Shown piece by piece: positions 54,625-61,506 of a stretch of 64,000 nt of DNA. The position numbers and the translations under genes are program-made. Where the stretch lies: NCBI RefSeq assembly GCF_003254505.1, contig NZ_QFYP01000001.1:3518001-3582000 (forward strand). The letters run 5' to 3'. How positions within the stretch are numbered: position 1 is the stretch's first letter; each line of letters begins with the position of its first letter. The notes beneath the pieces were generated by a model, which was not told where the DNA came from, ran no database searches, and worked only from the letters and a program-made list of their open reading frames with translations. This DNA comes from Phenylobacterium hankyongense (GTDB lineage Bacteria; Pseudomonadota; Alphaproteobacteria; Caulobacterales; Caulobacteraceae).

Positions 54625-55938
54625 ATGGACTTCGACCTGCCGCAGGACCTCCTCGACTACCTCGACGAGCTTGACCGCTTCATCGAGGCCGAGATCCGGC
54701 CGCTGGAGCAACAGGACGACAACATCCGCTTCTTCGACCACCGGCGCGAACACGCCCGCACCGACTGGGACAACCAGGGTCTGCCGCGCAAGGAGTGGGA
54801 GGAGCTGCTCGCGGTCGCCCGCCGCAAGGCCGACGCAGCCGGCCACTACCGCTACGCCTGGCCGCCGGAGATGGGCGGCAAGGGCGGCAGCCAGCTGTCC
54901 ATGGCGGTGATCCGCGAGCACCTGGCCGCCAAGGGGCTCGGCCTGCACAACGACCTGCAGAACGAGCACTCGATCGTCGGCAACAACCCGTTCGTGCTGA
55001 TGTTCAAGGAGTTCGCCACCAACGCCCAGTACGAGCGCGACGCCGACAAGCTGCTGAACGGCGGCATGCGCACGGGCTTCGGCCTGACCGAGCCCAACCA
55101 CGGCTCCGACGCCACCTTCATGGAGACCACCGCCGTCCGGCAGGACAAGGACGGCCGGCCCGGCTGGCTGATCCGCGGCGAAAAGATGTGGACGACGGGC
55201 ATGCACGTGGCGACCCACGTGATGGTCTTCGCCCGCACCTCCGGCAAGGACGGCGACGCCGCCGGCATCACCTGCTTCATCGTCCCGGCCGACACCCCCG
55301 GGGTGAAGGTCGAGGAGTACCTCTGGACCTTCAACATGCCCACCGACCACCCGCGGGTGAGCTTCACCGACGTCTGGGTGCCGGAGGACAGCTACTGGGG
55401 CCAGATCGACCGCGGGCTGGGGCTGGGCCAGAGCTTCGTGCACCAGAACCGCATCCGCCAGGCGGCGTCGTCGCTGGGGGCCGCGGTCTACTGCATCGAG
55501 GAGAGCGTGAAGTACGCCCGCGAGCGCAAGCCGTTCGGCAAGGCGCTGGCCGAGAACCAGGCCATCCAGTGGCCGCTGGTGGAACTCTCCACCCAGGCCG
55601 AGATGCTGCGCCTGCTGATCCGCAAGACCGCCTGGCAGATGGACCGGATGGAGCACAAGGAGATCGAGCGGACGATCTCCGACAAGGTCTCCATGTGCAA
55701 TTACTGGGCGAACCGGCTGGTCTGCGAGGCCGCCGACCGGGCCATGCAGGTGCACGGCGGCATCGGCTATTCGCGGCACAAGCCCTTCGAGCACATCTAC
55801 CGCCACCACCGCCGCTACCGGATCACCGAGGGCTCGGAGGAGATCCAGATGCGCAAGGTCGCCGCCTACCTGTTCGGCTACGCCGGTCCCAAGCGGCGGG
55901 CGTTCGAGGCGGCTCAGGCGGCTACGGCCTCGGCGTAG
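54625..55938 (+). CDS. Acyl-CoA dehydrogenase
   Basis: The 437-aa flavoenzyme has the ACAD motifs FGLTEPNHGSDATFMETTA, KMWTTGMHVATHVMVFART and the C-terminal RAMQVHGGIGYSRHKPFEHIYRHHRRYRITEGSEEIQ. It is longer than short-chain ACADs and of the ACAD11-like type, divergent from the APH kinase gene. It oxidises an acyl-CoA and hands electrons to ETF, then ETF-QO (encoded at 15477-17165). Its last 25 bases overlap the convergent Mur-ligase gene. Confidence 0.94.
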   Translation: MDFDLPQDLLDYLDELDRFIEAEIRPLEQQDDNIRFFDHRREHARTDWDNQGLPRKEWEELLAVARRKADAAGHYRYAWPPEMGGKGGSQLSMAVIREHLAAKGLGLHNDLQNEHSIVGNNPFVLMFKEFATNAQYERDADKLLNGGMRTGFGLTEPNHGSDATFMETTAVRQDKDGRPGWLIRGEKMWTTGMHVATHVMVFARTSGKDGDAAGITCFIVPADTPGVKVEEYLWTFNMPTDHPRVSFTDVWVPEDSYWGQIDRGLGLGQSFVHQNRIRQAASSLGAAVYCIEESVKYARERKPFGKALAENQAIQWPLVELSTQAEMLRLLIRKTAWQMDRMEHKEIERTISDKVSMCNYWANRLVCEAADRAMQVHGGIGYSRHKPFEHIYRHHRRYRITEGSEEIQMRKVAAYLFGYAGPKRRAFEAAQAATASA

Positions 55939-57326
55939 AGCTCGTCGAACACCGCGGGCAGGCTGTCGGGCAAGCCGAGCAGCGGGCCGGAGGACAACAG
56001 CAGGACGACCTCGCCGCCGCTGAGGCCGCTCAGCGCTTCGGTCGCCTCGTCGGCGGTGCGCACGCCCTCGACCGGGATGCCGGTCGCAGCCGCGCGGGCG
56101 AGGATCTCCTCGAAGGCGGATTGGTGGTGGCTGTCGGCGCCGTGGGTCGGCGGCGGGACGATCAGCACCCGCGCGGCGCCTTCGAACACCGTGTCGTACC
56201 AGGCGAGCGCGTCGCGGCTGCGCCAGGAGAAGGTGTGCGGCTCGAACACCACGGTCAGGGGCCGCTCCGGATAGTGCAGCAGCAGGGCCTCGATGGCCGA
56301 GCGCGCCTTCTCGTAGGAGGAGCCGAAGCCCTCGATGATCGGAACGGCCGAGCGCTGCGTCAGACGGTCGAGCCGTCGGCGGATGCCCGCGAAGCTGGCG
56401 ATGGCGCGCACCAGCGCCGCCTCTCCCACCAGCCCGCGCTCCAGCAGGTAGGCGCAGACGCCGACGATGTTCTCGATGTTGTGCTCGCCGAGCAGCGAGG
56501 TGGACAGCGACAGCCGGCGCTCGCCCGGCCCCACCAGCGTGAACCGGGTGGTCTCGCCGAACACCACGGCCTCGGAATACCAGCCGTCGCAGGGGGCGGT
56601 GTCGTACCAGACGACGCGGCTGGCGGCCTCGCCGACGATGGCGCGGATGGCCGGATGCTCGCGCGCCGCCAGCAGGCCGTCGGCGGGCAGCAGCCGCAGC
56701 AGCTCGTGGAACGGCGCCTCGTAGTCGGCGAAGGTCGTAAAGACGTTGACGTGGTCGTGGATCAGCGAGGTCAGCAGCACGTCGCGCGGGTGGTAGAGCA
56801 CGAACTTCGAGCGCCGGTCGCCGGGGGCCACGATGTACTCGTCGCCCTCCAGCACCACTTCGGGCGCGCCGCCCCAGTGGCCGGTGGCCGGCAGCGAGGG
56901 CGAGATGGCGCCGATCATCCAGCCGGCGTCGTGGCCGGCCTCGCGCAGCACATGGGCCATCAGGGCGGTGCAGGTGGACTTGCCGAACGAGCCGGCGACG
57001 ACGGTGTTCAGGCGGCCGGCGGTCGCCTCCCCCACCAGCTCGGGGAAGGTGGTGACCTTCACGCCGCGGCGGCGGGCCTCGGCGACCTCGGGATTGGCCT
57101 CCCCGCCGAGCTTGGCGCTGGCGCCCAGCACCAGGACGTCGAGGCCGGCCGGCAGGTTGGCGGCGTCGAATCGGCGGTGGAAGGGGAAGCCGAGGCCCTC
57201 CACATAGGTCGACATCGGCGGGAAGACGTCCGCGTCGGACCCGGAGACCTCGTGGCCCGCGTCGCGCATCATCAGCGCCACGGCGCTCATGCCGGCCCCG
57301 GCCATCCCGGTGAAATGAATGCGCAT
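55914..57326 (-). CDS. Mpl-like Mur ligase family protein
   Basis: The 470-aa protein aligns along its length with UDP-MurNAc:L-Ala-gamma-D-Glu-meso-DAP ligase (Mpl). N-terminal MRIHFTGMAGAGMSAVALMM, the DEY motif with DRRSKFVLYHPRD, and the C-terminal Mur domain (EGFGSSYEKARSAIEALLLHYP, HHQSAFEEILARA) are present. The P-loop is AGSFGKSTCTALM instead of the usual GTHGKTTTT, and the normal NxExDHxDIF segment is SLIHDHVNVF. It is either a divergent cell-wall recycling ligase or a paralogue with another substrate. Confidence 0.88.
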   Translation of the reverse strand: MRIHFTGMAGAGMSAVALMMRDAGHEVSGSDADVFPPMSTYVEGLGFPFHRRFDAANLPAGLDVLVLGASAKLGGEANPEVAEARRRGVKVTTFPELVGEATAGRLNTVVAGSFGKSTCTALMAHVLREAGHDAGWMIGAISPSLPATGHWGGAPEVVLEGDEYIVAPGDRRSKFVLYHPRDVLLTSLIHDHVNVFTTFADYEAPFHELLRLLPADGLLAAREHPAIRAIVGEAASRVVWYDTAPCDGWYSEAVVFGETTRFTLVGPGERRLSLSTSLLGEHNIENIVGVCAYLLERGLVGEAALVRAIASFAGIRRRLDRLTQRSAVPIIEGFGSSYEKARSAIEALLLHYPERPLTVVFEPHTFSWRSRDALAWYDTVFEGAARVLIVPPPTHGADSHHQSAFEEILARAAATGIPVEGVRTADEATEALSGLSGGEVVLLLSSGPLLGLPDSLPAVFDELYAEAVAA

Positions 57327-57480
57327 TCCGACTCTCCGGCCGCTCAGATCCTGTGACTAGACGATCCGTGGACGGCGTCCAGCCGGGCGCGACAATGAAC
57401 CCGACGGTCGCCGTTCGCCGATCCGCGCCGCGAAGGGATTAAGCGGGTGTTGGAACCCGCTCCCAACGTTAACGCGCCCT

Positions 57481-57575
57481 TTACCAACTCGGCCGAGTCT
57501 CTCGCTTGTCTTCCTTGAAGACACCCCACCATCACCGACTTTTCAAAGCCCGGCGCTCGCGCCGGGCTCTTTTTT
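57481..57575 (+). ncRNA. Candidate small RNA ending in a strong terminator
   Basis: A perfect GCCCGGCGC/GCGCCGGGC stem at about 57548-57567 followed by CTTTTTT ends a transcript for which no open frame of size exists upstream on this strand. A CUUCCUUGAAGACACCCCACC unstructured stretch precedes it. Upstream are a GCGGGT/ACCCGC hairpin (57443-57460) and TTAA-N7-TTTA at 57469-57483, close to a CtrA box. The 5' end is unknown. Alternatively the terminator could end a read-through transcript. Confidence 0.35.
57546..57575 (+). terminator. Rho-independent terminator upstream of tRNA-Asn
   Basis: AGCCCGGCGC-TC-GCGCCGGGCT stem followed by CTTTTTT. The stem is 10 bp with a 2-base loop or larger depending on breathing, and no protein gene on this strand precedes it closely. 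Confidence 0.85.
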
Positions 57576-57678
57576 CGCCGGTGCGGGCGTATGCCGCCAG
57601 AAGCGGTTGACCATGTGCTCCGCACCGGCTTGCATGCCTGCCCGGGCCAGCGTATAGGCCCGGCCCTCGACGGCCTGA

Positions 57679-57754
57679 TCCCCGGTAGCTCAGTTGGTAG
57701 AGCAGTCGGCTGTTAACCGACTTGTCGCAGGTTCGAGTCCTGCCCGGGGAGCCA
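57679..57754 (+). tRNA. tRNA-Asn (GTT)
   Basis: Acceptor TCCCCGG/CCGGGGA, D arm with AGTTGGTAGAGC, anticodon loop CTGTTAA (GTT), T loop TTCGAGT, discriminator G and encoded CCA at 57752-57754. Confidence 0.96.
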
Positions 57755-57839
57755 TCGCGGTTCAAGACCGCGAAGCTCACTAGCCGTCGAGCATTCCCTA
57801 GCGTCCGCCAACGCGCTTATCAGCCGCTCCGGCGCGCGG

Positions 57840-57855
57840 GTTGAGAATTCTCAAC
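57840..57855. promoter_or_regulatory. 16-bp perfect palindrome, candidate operator
   Basis: GTTGAGAATTCTCAAC lies 114 bases upstream of an element shared with the TonB receptor promoter. There is no T-run, so it is not a terminator. Its TTGAG half-site recurs in the inverted repeat at 58928-58949. Confidence 0.4.
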
Positions 57856-57953
57856 ATTCGCCATCGCAGCCGCGGAGCATTGCTTCGCGACACCGAAAAA
57901 CGCTCGACATTTCAGACCTCTCGCTGCGCCGAGCCAGCAAATCCCGCCGTCCG

Positions 57954-57979
57954 CTGTCGTGTTTTCTTCATTTGAACCG
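57954..57979 (+). promoter_or_regulatory. 26-bp element shared with the TonB receptor promoter (copy 1)
   Basis: It matches 61393-61418 at 22 of 26 positions (CTGTCG..TT.TCTTCATTTGA.CCG), on the same strand, upstream of the acid phosphatase. It is a candidate target of the two-component system encoded between the two copies. Confidence 0.5.
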
Positions 57980-58130
57980 CGGCCTGCCCGCGACGATGGA
58001 GGTCGTGCGGGCGGGACCGGGACGAAGACCTCAAGCCTTACTGATTCCGTCGCGATCGAGCCCGCAGAGCCCATCAACCTGACGACGCCCGTCCCTCGAC
58101 GCGGCCGTCACGGACGCGAGGAACACGACG

Positions 58131-58919
58131 ATGCGCACCCGATCGAGAACCGCCATGTTCGCCGCGACGGCGGCGCTCCTGCTCTGCGGCGCCGCCGCCA
58201 GCGCCGCCCAGCCCGTGGCCGCCGCGGCGCCCACCATGGCCAAGCCGGCGAAGACGCTGAAGATCCTGACGCCGGAGCAGGTCGACCCTGGCCGGCTGCT
58301 GCCGCCGCCGCCGGAAGACGGCTCGCCGATCCAGAAGGCCGACCTGGCCGAGGTCCAGCGCATCTATCGCACCCGCACGCCGGAGCGCTACGAGACGGCG
58401 AAATGGGACGACGCCCACGAAGACTCGATGATCTTCGCGCGCACGCTCGGCCCCAAGTTCGACCTCGCCAAGCTGCCCGCGACCGCCAAGCTGCTCGCGC
58501 TCGTCGAGAACGACCAGTCGGTCAGCGCCAACATGGCCAAGCGCTATTTCCTGCGCAACCGGCCCTGGGCGATCGATCCGAGCATCGTGGCCTGCGACTA
58601 CAAGCCGAACGCCGCGCCGAAGACCTCCTATCCCAGCGGCCACGCGACGCTGGCCTATTCGGTCGGCGGGGTCCTGGCGGACCTCATGCCCGAGAAGTCG
58701 CAGGCGATCCTGACGCGGGCGGCCGAATACGCCTACAGCCGCGAAGTCTGCGGCGCGCACTACGGGTCGGACACCGAGGCCAGCCATGTGCTCGGGACCA
58801 TCGTGGCGCGGGAGTTCCTGGCCAGTCCCAAGGTCGCGCCGATGTTGCAGGCGGCCCGGGAAGAGCTGCAGGCCGCCCGGCTCACCGGGCCGAACGCGGT
58901 GGCGACCGCGAGCCGGTAG
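58131..58919 (+). CDS. Periplasmic class A acid phosphatase (PAP2/PhoN-like)
   Basis: The 262-aa protein has a signal peptide (cleavage near AASAAQ) and the complete PAP2 signature: KRYFLRNRPWAID (KX6RP), YPSGHATL (PSGH) and SREVCGAHYGSDTEAS (SRX5HX3D). It is a non-specific phosphomonoesterase of the class A (PhoN/PhoC) type, releasing phosphate from organic esters in the periplasm. Downstream on the same strand are a two-component system and a TonB receptor. The receptor promoter shares a 26-bp element with this one, suggesting joint phosphate- or substrate-responsive control. Confidence 0.93.
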   Translation: MRTRSRTAMFAATAALLLCGAAASAAQPVAAAAPTMAKPAKTLKILTPEQVDPGRLLPPPPEDGSPIQKADLAEVQRIYRTRTPERYETAKWDDAHEDSMIFARTLGPKFDLAKLPATAKLLALVENDQSVSANMAKRYFLRNRPWAIDPSIVACDYKPNAAPKTSYPSGHATLAYSVGGVLADLMPEKSQAILTRAAEYAYSREVCGAHYGSDTEASHVLGTIVAREFLASPKVAPMLQAAREELQAARLTGPNAVATASR

Positions 58920-58927
58920 CCTCTCGG

Positions 58928-58949
58928 AACATTGAGCAAATTCAATGTT
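58928..58949. promoter_or_regulatory. Inverted repeat between phosphatase stop and response-regulator start
   Basis: AACATTGA and TCAATGTT form a perfect 8-bp inverted repeat around GCAAAT, 61 bases before the response-regulator ATG. No T-run follows, so an operator (possibly autoregulatory) is more likely than a terminator. Confidence 0.45.
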
Positions 58950-59010
58950 GTCGTGCGTGCGCCGGCGTCGATGTCACGATGCTGTCGCCGGCGCCGCCTA
59001 GCTTGGGCGC

Positions 59011-59760
59011 ATGCAGACCGCGGGTACGATCCCCAACGCGGCCCCCGCAGCGCTCAAGGCGGTTGGCCTCCGGCTCCTCCTCGTCGAGGACGAGCCGGAG
59101 GCCGCGCGCGACATGGCCGACAGCCTGGCCGCTGAAGGCCACCAGGTCCAGGTGGTCGGCGACGGCCTGAAGGCGCTGGGCGCGGGCTCCAGCGAAACCT
59201 TCGACGTCATGATCATCGATCGCCTGTTGCCCGGCCTGGACGGACTTTCACTGGTCCGCGCGCTGCGCACCCGCGGGATCGGCACCCCCGCCCTGTTCCT
59301 GACCGCCCTGGGTACGGTGGCCGACCGGGTCGCGGGCCTGGAAAGCGGCGGCGACGACTACCTGGTCAAGCCGTTCGCCTTCGACGAGCTGCACGCACGG
59401 GTGAAGGCGCTGACGCGACGCAGCCCGGAGAAGCGGCGCGAGCCCACCCGCCTGGAGTGCGAGGACCTGGTGATGGATCGCCTCGCCCGCCAGGTGCGCC
59501 GCGCCGGCGAGCCGATCGACCTGCTGCCGCTGGAGTACCGCCTGCTGGAGGTCCTGTTGCTGAACGCCGGCGAGCCGGTCACCCGCATGATGCTGCTCGA
59601 GCAGGTCTGGGGCTTTCACTTCGATCCGCGGACCAACATCGTCGAGACCCACATCAGCCGGATGCGGTCGAAGCTTGAACGCGGCGACGGGCGGCCGCTG
59701 ATCCGCACGGTCCGCGGCGCAGGCTATGTGATCGGCGCCGCGGCGGCGAAGCCCTGGTGA
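59011..59760 (+). CDS. OmpR-family response regulator
   Basis: The 249-aa regulator begins with a ~20-residue leader, then a receiver domain: acidic pair in LLLVEDEPEA, phospho-acceptor in VMIIDRLLPGLDG and Lys in YLVKPFAFDEL. A winged helix follows (EYRLLEVLLLNAGEPVTRMM, NIVETHISRMRSKLE, IRTVRGAGYVIG). It overlaps the kinase gene by 4 bases (GTGA). Genes on both sides (phosphatase and TonB receptor) share an upstream element that it may bind. Confidence 0.94.
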   Translation: MQTAGTIPNAAPAALKAVGLRLLLVEDEPEAARDMADSLAAEGHQVQVVGDGLKALGAGSSETFDVMIIDRLLPGLDGLSLVRALRTRGIGTPALFLTALGTVADRVAGLESGGDDYLVKPFAFDELHARVKALTRRSPEKRREPTRLECEDLVMDRLARQVRRAGEPIDLLPLEYRLLEVLLLNAGEPVTRMMLLEQVWGFHFDPRTNIVETHISRMRSKLERGDGRPLIRTVRGAGYVIGAAAAKPW

Positions 59761-61199
59761 GCGGCCTCCTGCCGACGTTGCGGCGCGCCGAGGCCCTGCG
59801 CCGGCGCCTCTGGCGACGCACCGGCGTGCGCCTGGCCGCGGTCCAGGTGATCGTGGTGCTGCTGTCGTTCGGCGTCGCCGGGATCATGACCCGGGCCGAC
59901 ATCCACCAGTCCAACCAGCGCACCCTTCAGCGCGAAATCCGCGGCGAGATGGCCTCGCTGCAGGACGAGATCGTGCGCCAGGGCGAGGCGCGGCTGCCAG
60001 CCACGGTGGAGCGGCGGACGCGACTCTGGCGGGGCTTCGAATATGGCCTGGTGACGCAGAGAGGCCAGCTTCTCGGCGGGCGCCTCGGGGGCCCGCGCGG
60101 TGAGCCGGGCTGGTCGCGGATCCACGGCCGCGGCGCCTGGGGCGCAAGCCGCACCTTCCTGGCCTTCACGGCGCGCACGCCCAGCGGGGCCTGGCTCTCG
60201 GTCGGCAAGAACCTCGCCGACGTCGAGCACGAGATGCTGCTGGTGACCTGGCGGCTGGTCATGGCGTCCGCCTGCGGGGCGCTCGTGTGCGTGGCGGCCG
60301 GCATCTACTTCGGCCGGCACACGTGGCGGCGCCTCGCCGCGATGTCGGACACGGCCCACCTGGTGGCGGAAGGCCGCCTGAACGTCCGGGTGCCTGCTGC
60401 GGGGGCCGGAACGCCCGACGACCTCGACGAGCTCGGCGGCGCATTGAACGTCATGCTGGACCGGATCGGCGGCCTGGTGAGCCAACTGAGGCGGGTGACC
60501 ACCGACGTGGCGCACGACCTGCGCACGCCCCTCACCCGCATGCGCCAGAAGCTCGAACGCCTGGAGCGGGCGCGCGACCTCGGAGCCCACCACCGCGCCT
60601 CCATCGGCGCCGTGCATGGCGACCTCCTGGAGCTTCTCAGGACCTTCGACGCGCTGCTGCAGCTCGCCGAGATCGAGGGGCGCAGCCTGGCCGACGAAGG
60701 GGTGGCCTTCGACCTTGCCGACGTGGCGCGCCGGGTCTGCGACGCCTTCCGGCCGGACCTGGAGGAAAGCGGCCGCCGGCTGGAGCTCGACGCCAGCCCC
60801 GTCGCGCTCGCCGGCGACCCCGCGCTCATCGCCCAGATGCTGGCCAACCTGATCGAGAACGGGCTTCGTCACACGCCTGTCGGGTCGACCATCAGGGTCA
60901 CGGTCGCCCCCGCGCCCGAAGGGCCGCGCCTGACGGTGGCCGATGACGGCCCTGGAATTGCGGCGCACATGCGCCAGGCCGTGTTGGCGCCCTACTTCCG
61001 GCTGGATGCGAGCCGCGGCACGGCGGGCGCCGGCCTCGGGCTTTCGCTGGTGGCCGCGGTCGCGGCCCGTCACCGGGCGCGGCTGGAGCTGGATGACAAT
61101 CGGCCGGGCCTTGCGGTCACGGTCGCGTTCCCCGCTTCCGGCGATCGCGTGGCCGCCGGCCAGACGCCGGCGGCAAGCGCCTATCCCCGGGCGGCTTGA
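59757..61199 (+). CDS. Sensor histidine kinase
   Basis: The 480-aa kinase has TM1 at about residues 22-45, a ~115-residue periplasmic sensor and TM2 at about residues 162-182. HAMP includes TWRRLAAMSDTAHLVAEGRLN. The H-box is TDVAHDLRTPLTRMRQKLE, N-box NLIENGLRHTP, and G-boxes VADDGPGIA and GAGLGLSLV. GTG start, coupled to the response regulator. The sensor domain is not recognised; neighbours suggest a phosphate- or ferric-ligand-related signal. Confidence 0.93.
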   Translation: MSGLLPTLRRAEALRRRLWRRTGVRLAAVQVIVVLLSFGVAGIMTRADIHQSNQRTLQREIRGEMASLQDEIVRQGEARLPATVERRTRLWRGFEYGLVTQRGQLLGGRLGGPRGEPGWSRIHGRGAWGASRTFLAFTARTPSGAWLSVGKNLADVEHEMLLVTWRLVMASACGALVCVAAGIYFGRHTWRRLAAMSDTAHLVAEGRLNVRVPAAGAGTPDDLDELGGALNVMLDRIGGLVSQLRRVTTDVAHDLRTPLTRMRQKLERLERARDLGAHHRASIGAVHGDLLELLRTFDALLQLAEIEGRSLADEGVAFDLADVARRVCDAFRPDLEESGRRLELDASPVALAGDPALIAQMLANLIENGLRHTPVGSTIRVTVAPAPEGPRLTVADDGPGIAAHMRQAVLAPYFRLDASRGTAGAGLGLSLVAAVAARHRARLELDDNRPGLAVTVAFPASGDRVAAGQTPAASAYPRAA

Positions 61200-61506
61200 G
61201 ATCAGCCGACCCCAATGTCTCATGCGCGCGTGACGATATTGTAATCGCACGGCGTACCCGTGGCGCACCCTGGATGATCTCGGCGCGCCATAAACATAAA
61301 GAAAACTCAATAGTTCTCGCAGAGCCCGGACTTTGGGCGCACACCCCTGATTTTACTGGCGATTTCAAAACTACTGACGCCGATCCCCAGACCTGTCGCA
61401 TTCTCTTCATTTGAGCCGTCCCCGCACGACTGATGGAAGGGCCCCGCGTGGAGCCGTTCCGGAGCGAGACCTCCGGAGGCGATGGCGTCGAAACCTGGGG
61501 ACAGAC
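61200..61506. other. AT-rich promoter region of the TonB receptor
   Basis: These 307 bases lie between the kinase stop and the receptor start. The first half is AT-rich (CATAAACATAAAGAAAACTC) and contains an ACTCAAT half-site resembling the upstream inverted repeats. The second half carries the shared 26-bp element at 61393-61418. No gene seen. Confidence 0.6.
61393..61418 (+). promoter_or_regulatory. 26-bp element shared with the acid phosphatase promoter (copy 2)
   Basis: Twenty-two of 26 bases match the copy at 57954-57979, including an identical TCTTCATTTGA. It ends 88 bases before the receptor ATG. Confidence 0.5.

Larger units (their letters stand above)
57755..58130. other. Gene-free region upstream of the acid phosphatase gene
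   Basis: These 376 bases hold no credible gene. They contain a 16-base perfect palindrome (57840-57855) and a 26-base element (57954-57979) that recurs before the TonB receptor gene at 61507. The long leader after that element (~150 bases to the ATG) is otherwise featureless. Confidence 0.6.

Noticed and set aside
61200..61506. Fur box before the TonB receptor
   Set aside because: The AT-rich stretch has ACTCAAT and ATAAA but no 19-bp Fur-type palindrome.
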